Of a stretch of DNA of 64,000 nucleotides, positions 1 through 10,536 are shown in pieces. Where the stretch lies: positions 152,143,549 through 152,207,548 of the forward strand of contig NC_061115.1 of assembly GCF_002878395.1 (NCBI RefSeq). The letters run 5' to 3'. A program made the position numbers and the translations under genes. This DNA is from Capsicum annuum (Eukaryota; Streptophyta; Magnoliopsida; Solanales; Solanaceae). Under the pieces are notes generated by a model. The model saw only the letters and a program-made list of their open reading frames with translations. It ran no database searches and was not told the DNA's origin. Position 1 is the first letter of the stretch; each line of letters starts with the position of its first letter.

Positions 1-70
1 TAGTAATCAAATCATTTTAATACAAATGATGGAATAAAATAGTCTCAAGATTAGTTAGTAACTAATAACA

Positions 71-157
71 ATCCCCAATCTAGTATACCAAATGACCCCG
101 TGAGGTTGTATCAGATCCCAATCCAGTATACCAAATGACCCCGTGAGGTTGTATCAG
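71..157. repeat. Tandem duplication, 43-bp unit, two copies
   Basis: Two adjacent near-identical copies begin at 71 and 114. Both contain agtataccaaatgacc followed by ccgtgaggttgtatcag. They differ by one or two bases. No coding content is seen. Confidence 0.85.
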
Positions 158-279
158 AGTTACGAATTTATAACATACATATTCCCTTCTTTTTAATTGC
201 CATCATTCTTAATCACAATAACTACTATGCCAAATTATATTATCATTGCTATATCGTATAAAAAAGTATTATTCTTTAA

Positions 280-1247
280 GGGGTTGTTTGGTTTTAAAAA
301 AAGTTATATCGGAATTAGTTATGCTGGGATAAGTTGTGATGGGACAAGTGATTAGTTATATTGGGATTATTTTTTATTGAGTGTTTGGTTTGTTGTATTC
401 AAAGTAATATTCATGGTATAATTTCTAGGATTAAATTAATTGATTACAAATGCCCTCCATCTTATTTAACTTTTATATATATATATATATATATATATTT
501 CTTTTCAAGCTTTAAATATTTATTCTTAAAAATAAAACTTTCATCTTATTTCGCTTAATTTTTTTGTGTGTGTGCATTTCCATAATTATATCGTGTGTAT
601 TTTAAAATAAAACTTTCATCTTATTTAGCTTTAATTTTTTTACGTGTGCCTTCCCATGATTATACCGTGTGTGTTTAAAAAAAAAATCTTACTACATCTT
701 ATTTAGTTTGAAATAAAAAATTTCAACTTAAGTTTATTAACGTAAAAGATGATTTGTTGTTTATGTCACTTCATTTAAATACATATCACTCATATAATAT
801 AGAATATTAAAATTCATTTTAATTGATATATAAAATATCAATTTTTAAGTGATTAAAAAAAATTTAATTTAAAATATGTAATTCAACAATGTAGTGACAT
901 TTTTATTATTTTTTATTAAAATATATAAACAAACATAATAATTATTCAAATAAATTTAACGTATAATATATTCATAAATAAAATACTTCTTAAATGTTTA
1001 TGAATCTCTAATATTTCTTGTTAAATTACTTATTTTGTTCTAAATTCCATAAAATATTTGATAATCTCATTTTTTGTTAAAAAAATTCATCATCAAAAAA
1101 TGTGAAAAAGAATTACTCTCATTTTTTATTATTTAGTATCATTAATATTTGGAGAGTCAAATTATATTTTTAAAAAAATTAAATATTTAATAATTAAGTA
1201 TGTATTAAGTTAGAAAGCGAATGCCAACATACTTTAGTAACTTGTCC

Positions 1248-1280
<33 letters not shown>

Positions 1281-1509
1281 AGAATTTGGAGGGCAATTGT
1301 GTCTTATTCTAATTTTATCCCAAGGATAACTTAACATAGGATAATAGTCCCACCATATCTATGGATAACTTATCCCGGGACTAATTATTAGTTCCGGAAT
1401 AAGTTATCTCAGATATTAACAACCAAATAAGTGAAACAAATTTTTATCCCAAAATTGTTATTTTATCCCAGAATTATATACATCCAAACCGCAAACCAAA
1501 ACGGCACCC
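280..1509. mobile_element. Non-autonomous DNA element with long imperfect terminal inverted repeats
   Basis: The left end reads ggggttgtttggtttt. The right end, read on the other strand, begins gggtgccgttttggtttg. The inverted similarity continues inward: the left arm has tgggataag motifs and tgccctccatctta near 450, and the right arm has their complements (ttatccc motifs and ggagggcaattg near 1290). Both arms abut a TA microsatellite (476-499 and 1255-1280). No transposase is visible and the interior is very AT-rich. I found no clean target-site duplication, so the exact ends and superfamily (hAT-like or fold-back) are uncertain. Confidence 0.6.
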
Positions 1510-1692
1510 AACAGTTCAAGTGATGTAATGATGCCGGATCATTTAATTCGTTGCTGCGATAATTAAATTATTGGTCTTTCCCTTTGATTTTGACACCGCA
1601 GAATAATTATTTCAAGATGACTTAACATTCACTTCAAGATGACTTGATTCTATACAGTAGTGGGGGTAGTAACTCATCACGGGAGTAAACTT

Positions 1693-1909
1693 GGTGGCAA
1701 ATGGGCAAGGTTAGTTGGGTTTGGGTTTGAGAAGAACACAAAACAAATAAAAATGGATCACAACTTAACCCGTTCACATTTCCTGCGATCAAATACAGGC
1801 TGGATAAACAATGGGTTGGGTTAAAAATGAATATGACCCATATTTATGTATGTGCAAGAAAACCATAATACGGGCGAGCAAATTAAATCTGGGTTAAAAT
1901 TGCCACCCT
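1693..1909. mobile_element. Short hAT-type MITE downstream of the RING gene
   Basis: The left end ggtggcaaatgggc is matched on the opposite strand at the right end by gggtggcaattttaaccc. This GGTGGCAA terminus is typical of small plant hAT derivatives. The flanks (taaactt on the left, aaaactt on the right) look like a decayed target duplication. The element lies about 250 bp past the RING gene stop codon, within or just beyond its 3' UTR. Confidence 0.55.
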
Positions 1910-2153
1910 AAAACTTGCATGCGTGACATACTGTGAAGAAACCAAACACAAGGTAAAAGCGAAAACTGCCAACTATATTACATTGAACACAGAAGTTAAC
2001 AACGATATGTACTGAAAAGATATGAGAGCAGAAGCATGTTCTGGGCTGCCTGAGTCTGAACCTGGTGAAGAATTTTCCGGTTGATGAGGAGGATCTAATC
2101 CCAGAACTATAAAGATCTGTAACTTTAAGGATGTGTTAAGTGGTGGGGTTTGC

Positions 2154-5100
2154 TTATGCTTCTTCACTGCCACTTTGATTGCCATATTTGAGTATATTGA
2201 ACTTGCAAAGAGGACAGGTTGCATTTATATACAACCACTTGTCAATGCATGCTGCGTGAAAATGATGACGACAAGGGAGCTCACGCATCTCAATTCCATC
2301 TTCATAGGAACAAAGGCAAATGCAGCATTCCTGCAAATGTAAAGAACGAGTTCAACTTCTAGGACTGGGAAAGTTCGAGATACTTTATGAAAAGTTACTG
2401 GCTGAGAAAAGACTAATGTTTCATAAAACATACAGCATCTTCTGGTGGAAGAACATGCTCAGTAGGTGTATCGGTGTCGCATTCAACCATTACGCCTCCA
2501 AATGATTCTTGAATCTCACCATTCTCTTTCTCAAAGTTGCCTAGTCTCTTAAACTTGTATTTAGGCAGTCTTTCAACATCTTCCTTAGTTGCACCTTGCT
2601 GTTTCAAGGAATAAGCAAATTATGAGAAAAATATTGAGAACCTCCAGGTGAAAGAGAAGATCAACACAAGAAAAGAAGCGTCTCCATCCCATTTTAGGTG
2701 ATCTGATTTGATTAGTTTTTCAAGTGGATGAGATCGTTCGAGTGGTCTTTGTAGGAGATGAAATTGCATGTGTGTGGATTGAACGAGATTAAGTTGGGGA
2801 ATCAATGAGAGGACATCAATTCAGATCCTTAGGACTTCAGGCAAGAGCTGAAATTCCAGTTGTATTTAATTGTGTAAGGGTGCATAGATAGGGAATACAA
2901 CTTTTTGACCACTCTTATTACACTCTTAATTGTTATTCTATATACTGTTTTTCGTTCTGAGCCGGGGGTCTATTGGAAATAGCCTCTCTACTTCATTTGA
3001 GGTAGTGATATGGACTCTGCACACTTTAACCTCCCCAGACCCCACTTTGTGAGAATTCACTGGGTATGTTGTTGTTGTTGTTATTGTTGTTGTGACTCTT
3101 ACTAGAATAACACACATCTATGCATATTAAACAAACCCTACCCGTTTTATGTTTCTAAAATAAACTCGGAAGTATGAAAAAACCCGAACCAATGGATATT
3201 CTAACATAATTTGCAACAATTCTTTGAACCATATTGAGAAAAACCAATATGTTGTGTACATTGAAACCCTTTTTTTTCTTGGTTTATGAATAACAAGGAG
3301 CTTTCACTCAAACACCATATCAAAAAGAACAGCTGCCCCCAAAACATAAACAATATGTTGCTGAACTTGTCTGACTTTTAACAATATATTCATATGTATA
3401 TTGCTGAATCTGTTTTTCTTTTTTACGAACTTGTATGACTTTTAACAATATATTAATATGTATATTGCTGTATCTTTTTTTCTTTTTTACGAACAGTAGA
3501 CGGTATTCATTTTGATACGTTTCCAAATATTCTCAAGCTAACATTATCTAGAAACACAGGAATTTTCTAAACGCTAAAATAGAAATTGCTTTTTCTTCCA
3601 TAACGACAAATATTTATAAGGTATAACTTTGCAAAATAGAGTAACTTGTTTTTAAGAAAAAAAAAATCAATTTAAATGTTGAAGTTACCCAACTAGAGCA
3701 TACAAGACGTTAAAAGAAATAAATAACAAGACTATTTATGTACTATGTACGCTCTAAATTTATTTGGGACTGAGGCGAAATTGTTGTACACTTACAAAAT
3801 TTGGAGTATATAGGAGGAAATCAGTATTTAAATAGCTTAATTTGAACAGTAAATCAAGTTAGGAGATAGCTAAATTTTTAAAGCATAATAATTAAGAGTT
3901 CAGTTAGTGTCCATCAGATGATCAATGTGGCCATTTTCATAAATAGGTCCCAAAATGGATTACAGGGTTATGAACCAACGTTAAAAAGAATTTTCTTCCA
4001 CACATTTTCCCATCTACTCACAAGCACCTTTGAACCATTATTAACTGAACTTAATGGCAGAAGGGTTTCTATAACAATATACTCAGTGGCAAACACATAA
4101 TGAGTACTGTGACAATTAATGGAGAAAAATATTATTGAATTGTGTGTCTACATCATTACATTGAGACTCTATTTATAGACACTATATTCCAATCCTTTTT
4201 CAAATAGGTCACTATATTAAAATCCTTTTCCAAGTCGGATTCTATATGTTATTCTTATTCCTACTCATATTCTAACACGCCCCCTCTAACTGATGCATAC
4301 AAGGCATATGTACCAAGCTTGTCATGGATGTAATTAATACGAGGATCGGTGAGGAACTTGGTGAAGATATCTTCAAGAAAACTCATAAGGACTGCTTTAG
4401 ACGTCTAAGAGACCTCAGTTGAAAAGGAACAAGCTAAAAAAGTGATTCAAAAAGTAGTAAACATCATGGAAAAGTCGATTTGTCGCTAGAAAATTGCCAA
4501 AAACTGGTACAAAATATAGTTGAGTAGATTTTGAACAAGATTGTCACCGAAGAACTGGTCGGAACATGCATACGTGGATTATTAAATTTGATGGCAGAAA
4601 AGTGGTCAACATCTGAGAAAAAATTATACGGGTAGAGTCGGAATGATGACGCGACCCTACTGAGAAAGAGCACTATAGCACGACCCGACCGAAAAAGAGA
4701 AATTATATAACTAGGATCGGAATAATGGCACGACACTGCCGGAAAAGAGATTATATAGGAAGGGTCGGAATGATAGCACGACTCTACTGAGAAATAGAAA
4801 TTATATGGGTAGGGCTGAATGATCGCACGACCCTACGCAAATGGGATTTAAGGAGCCACCGGAAAGACGCACAGAACTATGCAAATCAGATCTGAGGAGT
4901 CACCGAAAAGACAGAAGGTGTTATGCAACTCAGATATGAGAAAGTAGTTTGAAAAAATGCACGGTACTACACAAATAAATATGAGAAAGTAGTCACCGAA
5001 AAAATGCACGATGCTACGAAAATAGATATGAAAAGTAGTCACCGAAAAAATGCACGGTGCTACGCAAATTAGATATGAGAAAGTAGTCACCGAAAGAAGC

Positions 5101-8100
5101 ATAGTGACCAACTTTTGCTAACATAATCATAGGCCAGAAGGGCAGCATATACGAGTTATAGCTGCCCACCGACAGCGGAAGCTCTTTGATTCTCTACCAA
5201 GATCGTAGAGGATTTGATACCATATGAGAATTAATGGAGATAAATATTATTGAATTGTGTGTCTACATTATTATATTGAGACTCTATTTATATACACTGT
5301 ATTTCAATCCTTTTTCAAATAGGTCACTACATTAAAATCCTTTTCCAAGTAGGATTCTATATGTTATTCTTATTCCTACTCATATTCTAACTTACATGGT
5401 ATCAGAGCCACGCCAATCCCAAATATTTGTTCACCGATGTTGGGCCCCCATATTATATTACTCACGCTCCAGTTAACGAGGCTTGGGCGTGCGGGAGAGT
5501 GTTAAGTATCTCACATCGAAAAAGGGATGGGTAATTGGTCTCCTTATATGGACTTTGACAATCCTCCCCTCATGAGCTAGTTTTTGAGGTTGGGTTAGGC
5601 CCAAGATCCATTCTTAACAAGTACTTTGGAGGGAACAAATTAAAAAAAGAAAATTCTCTAAGGGGGCAAAATACAAATTTGGGGGGCTTATTTTAAATAT
5701 TACTGAGATTCTAAAGTATACGATACTAGAACTCTCAGAATCTTTTTACATGTCATGGGCCGAGAAAAATGCAGCAGATTCCAATAAAGAACATCTACGT
5801 TTACCATGAGTGAAGAGAGAGGTCCAACTTGAAGTTGTTGGAATACACTGGGTATGTTGTTGTTGTTGTTGTTGTTGTTGGGCCGAGAAAAATGCATGGC
5901 GCATTGCAATAAAGAACATCTATGTTTACCATGAGTGAAGAAAGAGGTCCAACTTGAAGCTAAATAAGTATGAAGGTAAGACTAAATATGCATGATATAC
6001 TATTGATACAGTAGCAATCAAATCTTTCCATAATCTAGGCCTTTCCCCACTGAGATAGCTTTGGAACTGATAGTTGAGAAGTACATGCCAAAAGGAATGT
6101 CGTTTGATATGAATCATGACAATTGATAGAAGTGACAAAAGGATTTACAGATATACCTGATCTGCCACTGCATATAAGATTGCAATGATACATGGGAGAC
6201 AGCAGCAAACAGCAATTCCAATGACACAAGCCACAGCAACACATATAACAACAAAAAACACATCAAACGCCAGAAATGTGATACACAGCCTGCAAAAGAC
6301 CCCACGTAAATTAACATAAAATAGAAGAAAAAGAAAATGCGGCAGAATTAGGGCCCAGTTTTGAGATAAACCAGTAAAGTTGAGGTGCATCACGGGTCAT
6401 AGTCTGGCCACCAGCAGATACCCAATAGAACCCAATTATCCACCAAATGAAAGAAAACATGGTGTTTGCAGACTCCAGATGCTTGGCGACACTGAAACAG
6501 TAAATCAGGAATCAGGGGTACATTACTAGACACAAATATAGTTTTATTCTTCTCGGTAAAGGAAAAAAACTACGTTTCCACAATTCAGTCATGCATCTGG
6601 AACAACCTTCATTTTTCACAGCTGGTATCAGTTTGAATAACTTTGAGATTCATGTTCAACTATCCTGTTCAGCAGCCTACTGGACATTATTTCTCAAATA
6701 GGCCACTAAGCCTATTGCTTCAAATGGAAACTAGAGCATCAGTGACATGGGTTCCCATTTCAGCCACTTATATACATGAGAAGTTTTGAATTAAGGTTAC
6801 CTTTGAGTTGAACTATAGTGATAAGGATTGTTGCATAGCACCAAATGAGTTAACGCATGTTGGAGACGCAATTAAATAAATAAAAATGTGCTTTTTATAT
6901 CAGGTTAAGCATTTAGATGAGCACACTTTAACATGGTATCAGGGCAGAGCAAGCACAGATACTCGGTTCGAGTCTAACCGCTACTCATTATCAAAAAGAA
7001 TTTCCAGATGCTTGACCCATGAAAAACAATTATGTGTTGAATACATAATTACAACAACAACATACCCAGTGTATTCCCACAAAGTGTTGGGGAGGGTAGA
7101 GTGCACACAAACCATACCACTACCTCAGATAAAGTAGAGAGGTTGTTTTTGATAGACCCCCGACTCAGGACAAAGTTGAATACATAATTAAAAAAAAAAA
7201 ATGTGCTCCCTTTAACATCTTAAGCCTTTGGATGAAACGATCACCCACTTCAACAATGCAAATTAAGAAAAGAAACTAGCACTAAATTCATTTGAGCACA
7301 CCAGAGTATATAGCCTTAACTGATTTAATACCACACTATAGTTAATTCGCCAAATCAACTCACAATTTTTGCATAAATCTACAGTCTGAGACATTGATCA
7401 GAACCTACAATTTTCTGCTCAGGTAACATATGTCTGTCATTAGCAAAGTCTCTAGAAGTAAAGACTCCCCTGCCCTTACTATTCCGATAAGAGAGGTTCC
7501 ATTCAGTTTCTTTTGTCAAAATTAAGGCTCTAGTGCCTCTCTAATCAAATAGGACAACATTGACGCAGCAGATTAATGCAGTGATTACCAATGATAAAGC
7601 AACATTCATACAAGAAATAACAAGCTATCTAAGAAAAACCATCGGCAGCCATCGGAAAACCACAATCCAGATGTCATTTTTCTGCACTACTGGCTATCCC
7701 AATTACTAATAAAATGATTACCCCGACCTCTTATCTTGCCAAAAGTAGGTGCAGAGAAAAACAATGAATACCTTTATCTGGATACAGAAAAGATTCCACA
7801 AGCCCTTCCAAAACCAGATTTGACACACCTTATCCACATCCAACTTCCGATACTTCAGTAATAAGTATTTTTCCTAGGGCTACCACTCTTTCAACCATTC
7901 TACAGAAACTAGATTCAGAATTCAAGGAATAGCATTAAGCCATCATACAAAATTCTAGAAACAACATTTCGCAATTTATTATGCGATCAGTTTCACCAAC
8001 AAACATCCACAAAAGCGAGAATTACCCAAAATGATAATATTCTCAGTCCATTTTATGTGAGTGTTTAAAAAGGTAAGCACTTAAAAATGATAACTTGATT

Positions 8101-9120
8101 TATAATGAAACATTAATTATTGAGATAATGAACAAAAGCCACACCTAATATATAACCTTTTTGTGAGTTTCATACCTGAACTATCAAGTTGGTGCATTTC
8201 GCATTTCATACCCAAACTATCACTAATTATTTATCAAAACACACCTCAAAGCTAACTAGACCAAAAGTCTGAATATAATCGCCAAAAGACACGTGACAAC
8301 TAAATTTACCATAAAATTTCGTCCATATGATCGTTAACTCATTAATTTCGAGGTGTGTTTTGTTAAAGTATTGATACTAGTTCTGATTAAAAAAAAAACA
8401 CGGAAATACATGATAGTTCAGGTAGGAAACTCACAAAAAGGTGATATTTCAGCAGCGATTTCGACCATTATCTCTAAGTTATTTGAACAATTTAATTGGA
8501 TCCAAATTCTAGAATTTCGTACAAAATCATAATTCATAAGTATAATACCTAGTTTCATCCTCGTTTTGAGGCGTCTCCAGTAGATAATCAGGCGAATCTC
8601 CTCCATCACTTTCCGAACTTAAGTTCACAACTCCGCTATTCCAACTAGCACTACCACTTCTCTCCCCCGAATAACTCTCATTTTCATTAGAATCCCGTAA
8701 CCGTCTTCGTCTATACTCAACAAAAACACAAACTATATGAAGCACACTCTGTAAACCATATCCAACAATCCAAAGCCTTAACGGCATCGAAGGATTTTCA
8801 TTTCTACTCAACACCAACACCGAAATCGATACAATAACAAAAGCTAAGTTCCATAAAATATCCAAAATCACTATCGGTTTTGAGTAAGCCCAGTCACTTT
8901 GCCGTTCCTCGATTTGTTCAGCTGCAGCTTCACGCACCCGCATCGACGGCTCACGCATTAATCGGCGGCTACTTGCACGCCGGAGAAATCCGGCAGCTCC
9001 TCGGAGGCTTGGAGGGCGACGGAATGAACTGCGGGTGCGGGAATTTTGGCTTGTGAGTAACGGCGTCGTATCGAATCCGTTACCGTTACCGTTACTGGGG
9101 CTAACGTTGGGGGTGGACAT
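2154..9120 (-). CDS. Membrane RING-H2 E3 ubiquitin-protein ligase (At4g11680/At1g63170-like), five exons
   Basis: Exons on the minus strand are 9120-8549, 6491-6372, 6289-6157, 2598-2434 and 2330-2154. Every junction has GT/AG ends and keeps frame, giving 388 aa. The N-terminal ~65 residues are Ser/Arg-rich. Next come the family motif [12 protein letters not shown] and hydrophobic segments around [51 protein letters not shown] and [20 protein letters not shown], so it is a multi-pass membrane protein. The last exon encodes a complete RING-H2 finger: CCIC, then CRHHFHAAC, then CPLC, with all eight zinc ligands and the conserved Trp of DKW. The family transfers ubiquitin with an E2 partner; substrates are not inferable here. 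The start ATG at 9120 opens a 190-codon first exon and matches the family layout. Introns 1 (2.06 kb) and 3 (3.56 kb) are enlarged by transposon debris. Confidence 0.93.
2957..3093 (+). mobile_element. RTE LINE / TS-type SINE 3' tail fragment in intron 3
   Basis: The sequence gccgggggtctattggaa through ctccccagaccccac to a run of GTT repeats matches, along its length, the 3' end of the RTE LINE at 45540-45670. TS-type Solanaceae SINEs share this kind of tail. The upstream part (about 2900-2956) is also weakly similar to the LINE 3' UTR, so this may be a 5'-truncated LINE copy rather than a SINE. Confidence 0.75.
3363..3494. repeat. 64-bp tandem duplication in intron 3
   Basis: Two consecutive units start at 3363 and 3427, each beginning gaacttgt and ending cttttttac, with a few mismatches. 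A partial third unit (gaac) follows. The rest of 3500-4109 is AT-rich intron with no feature I can name. Confidence 0.8.
4110..5392 (-). mobile_element. TRIM-like LTR element (Copia-style ends), minus orientation
   Basis: Two direct repeats of 168 bp (4110-4277 and 5225-5392) are about 90% alike by eye. Read on the minus strand they begin TGTTAGAATATGAGTAGG (left copy) and end in CA. The minus strand shows a primer-binding site like initiator-Met tRNA (tggtatcaaatcc, 5208-5222) just inside the right LTR. A polypurine tract (agagggggcg, 4278-4287) lies just inside the left LTR. The 947-bp interior has no coding capacity and is largely tandem repeats. Total length 1.28 kb fits a TRIM. I see no exact 5-bp target duplication (tactg versus tacat). 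Confidence 0.72.
4636..5100. repeat. Two tandem-repeat arrays inside the TRIM-like element
   Basis: From about 4636 to 4835 a unit containing gtcggaatgat and gcacgaccctac recurs every ~51-75 bp. From about 4850 to 5100 a unit containing gtcaccgaaaaaatgcacg recurs every 46-48 bp, five to six copies. Copies are imperfect and there are no unique spacers. Confidence 0.7.
5397..5619 (+). mobile_element. Partial second TRIM-like element abutting the first
   Basis: A primer-binding-site match tggtatcagagcc (5397-5409) is followed by ~80 bp of interior, a polypurine tract (gcgggagag, 5491-5499), and an LTR-like block of ~120 bp (5500-5619) beginning tgttaagtatctcacatcg and ending ttcttaaca. The 5' LTR expected before the primer site is missing. 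In its place is the end of the neighbouring TRIM-like element. The assignment rests on the order PBS, polypurine tract, TG...CA block. Confidence 0.5.
5757..5959. mobile_element. 45-bp SINE/RTE tail flanked by a ~79-bp target duplication
   Basis: A tail fragment (gaatacactgggtatg plus GTT repeats, about 5835-5879) lies between two direct repeats, 5757-5834 and 5880-5959. Both copies begin gggccgagaaaaatgca and end gtccaacttgaag. The first copy stops exactly where the tail starts and the second begins where the GTT run ends, as a target duplication would. The block is in intron 3, about 200 bp from exon 3. Confidence 0.75.
7036..7190 (-). mobile_element. 123-bp SINE/RTE tail with perfect 16-bp target duplication
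   Basis: The exact repeat gttgaatacataatta occurs at 7036-7051 and 7175-7190. Between them is the minus-strand version of the GTT-tailed 3' end, starting acaacaacaacatacccag and ending gacccccgactcagga. It is a 5'-truncated retroposon insertion in intron 1, in the same orientation as the host gene. Confidence 0.88.
8151..8446. mobile_element. MITE with ~38-bp terminal inverted repeats in intron 1
   Basis: The left end (8151-8190) reads acctttttgtgagtttcata then cctgaactatcaag. The right end (8410-8446), read on the other strand, is nearly the same: acctttttgtgagtttccta then cctgaactatcatg. An inner inverted pair (aacacacctcaaag and cgaggtgtgttttg) lies further in. There is no coding capacity. 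It lies about 100 bp downstream of the exon 1 splice donor in gene orientation. The superfamily is not determined. Confidence 0.78.
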
Positions 9121-9551
9121 CGTCGGAAAATTGTGAAATTGAATGTTTGTTTGGTTGGTTTAGTGTTGATTTTTTCGGACAAAATGATGATTTCGAATTC
9201 GGATTAGGAAAGTGAGGTGTCGCATTTGTACTTTATGAAATGATTTAAGACACTTTTTCGATTAACCCCGCCAAATAACACGCTTAGGTTTCTTTCTTTC
9301 ATTTCTTTTTTTTTTTTTTAAGAAAAATTAACTCATTTAGTCATTCATATTTGTTATAAACTATAAATGGCGCTATTCTATTTACTTAATTTAACCACTT
9401 TAATTTTAATTTACTTTTTATAAAACACTCCTCTCTCTACCCACAACCTCACCTCCCTTGTGCTAATTTCTCCCTCGCCTCATTTGCTTTCACTTTCAAA
9501 TTTAAAATCTAAGTAGGCGTGGCCATCAAAATTAAAAAAATTGAAGTTTAT
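9121..9551. other. Upstream region of the RING gene
   Basis: This segment precedes the RING gene start codon on the minus strand and should contain its 5' UTR and core promoter. I cannot point to a convincing TATA box or transcription start. Poly-T and AT-rich stretches are all that stands out. Confidence 0.4.
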
Positions 9552-10158
9552 ATTGGAGTTGTGTTTGGCCATGTCTGTTTAAAAGATTTTTTTACATTTT
9601 GAATTTTTTTTCTAACTAGGATTTTATGCTCCCAACTTTTTAAAACTATCAAAATCACCCAACTACTAATTTACCTACTAACATACAACCAACTATGTCG
9701 TAAGATCTACTTTTTTATTCAGTTTCTATCCGTAAAATGAAACATCCAGCAACAAAGTAGTCTGGACATTAGATACCACAGGCAATACAGTTGAAACAAA
9801 ATTGAAGAAAGATAATACAAAAATGTCTTAGATGCAATCTTAGCCAAAAGATGGTAATATGTTGTATTAATCACTGTTCAATGAGCAATTATGAGAAAAA
9901 ATCATCATTGATTGCATCAGTGACTAAACACTTAAAACTTTTAAACATTATGACGGTTTTGTGTAAAAATTTTAAAAAGTTGGGTTATATGTAATAATAA
10001 CAAAAGCTAAAAGTGGAGTTGGAAAATAGTGAAAACAACAAAAATCTGTTTTCACTTTTCAGAAAATAATTTTGGAATTCTTATGGCCAAACCAACTTTA
10101 ATAAAGTGAAAAAGATTTCTAGAAGAAAGAGAATTTTTTTATGGCCAAACGCCCTCTA
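9552..10158. mobile_element. Non-autonomous TIR element (GTTTGGCCAT termini)
   Basis: The left end ttgtgtttggccatg and the opposite-strand right end gggcgtttggccataaaaa form short imperfect inverted repeats of a kind common in small Solanaceae hAT-like elements. The ~580-bp AT-rich interior has no transposase. A second internal atggccaaacca lies near 10083. No clear 8-bp target duplication was found. The stretch 10159-10430 beyond it is featureless AT-rich DNA. Confidence 0.55.
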
Positions 10159-10536
10159 AGTTGAAAATTTTCAATGGGTAAAGTTTTTCATTGTGATTAT
10201 GGTGTTGAAATTGAAATACAATGGTTGGTTGGTCAATGCCTACATAGTGGTTCACGTATAACAATTGAGTTATTATTGTATAAACATATAAACTCCAACA
10301 CTTTACTATTTAATTACCCTCTTTCCCTACTTTTATATTAATTACTTAATATCTCGTATATGATACATTAGTCACTGACATGATACATTAGTTTATGATA
10401 CATTATAATTCATTAATTTCAGATAAATAAGGGGGGAAAAATGGTAAATTAGCCCACAGTTGAGTAATTAACGCACTTAATTTAAGGAGTTGTCTTTTTA
10501 ATTACCTAAAATCGTAACAACTTAATAATTTGAATT

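Noticed and set aside
2133..2607. Several overlapping frames around the RING exons on both strands
   Set aside because: Only the minus-strand frames with splice junctions at 2330/2434/2598 give RING and linker sequence; the others are shadows.
4850..5100. Regularly spaced repeats resembling a CRISPR array
   Set aside because: The whole unit repeats, with no unique spacers, and it lies inside a plant TRIM-like element.
6930..6985. A functional tRNA gene
   Set aside because: Only a B-box-like sequence is present; no cloverleaf or A box could be drawn.
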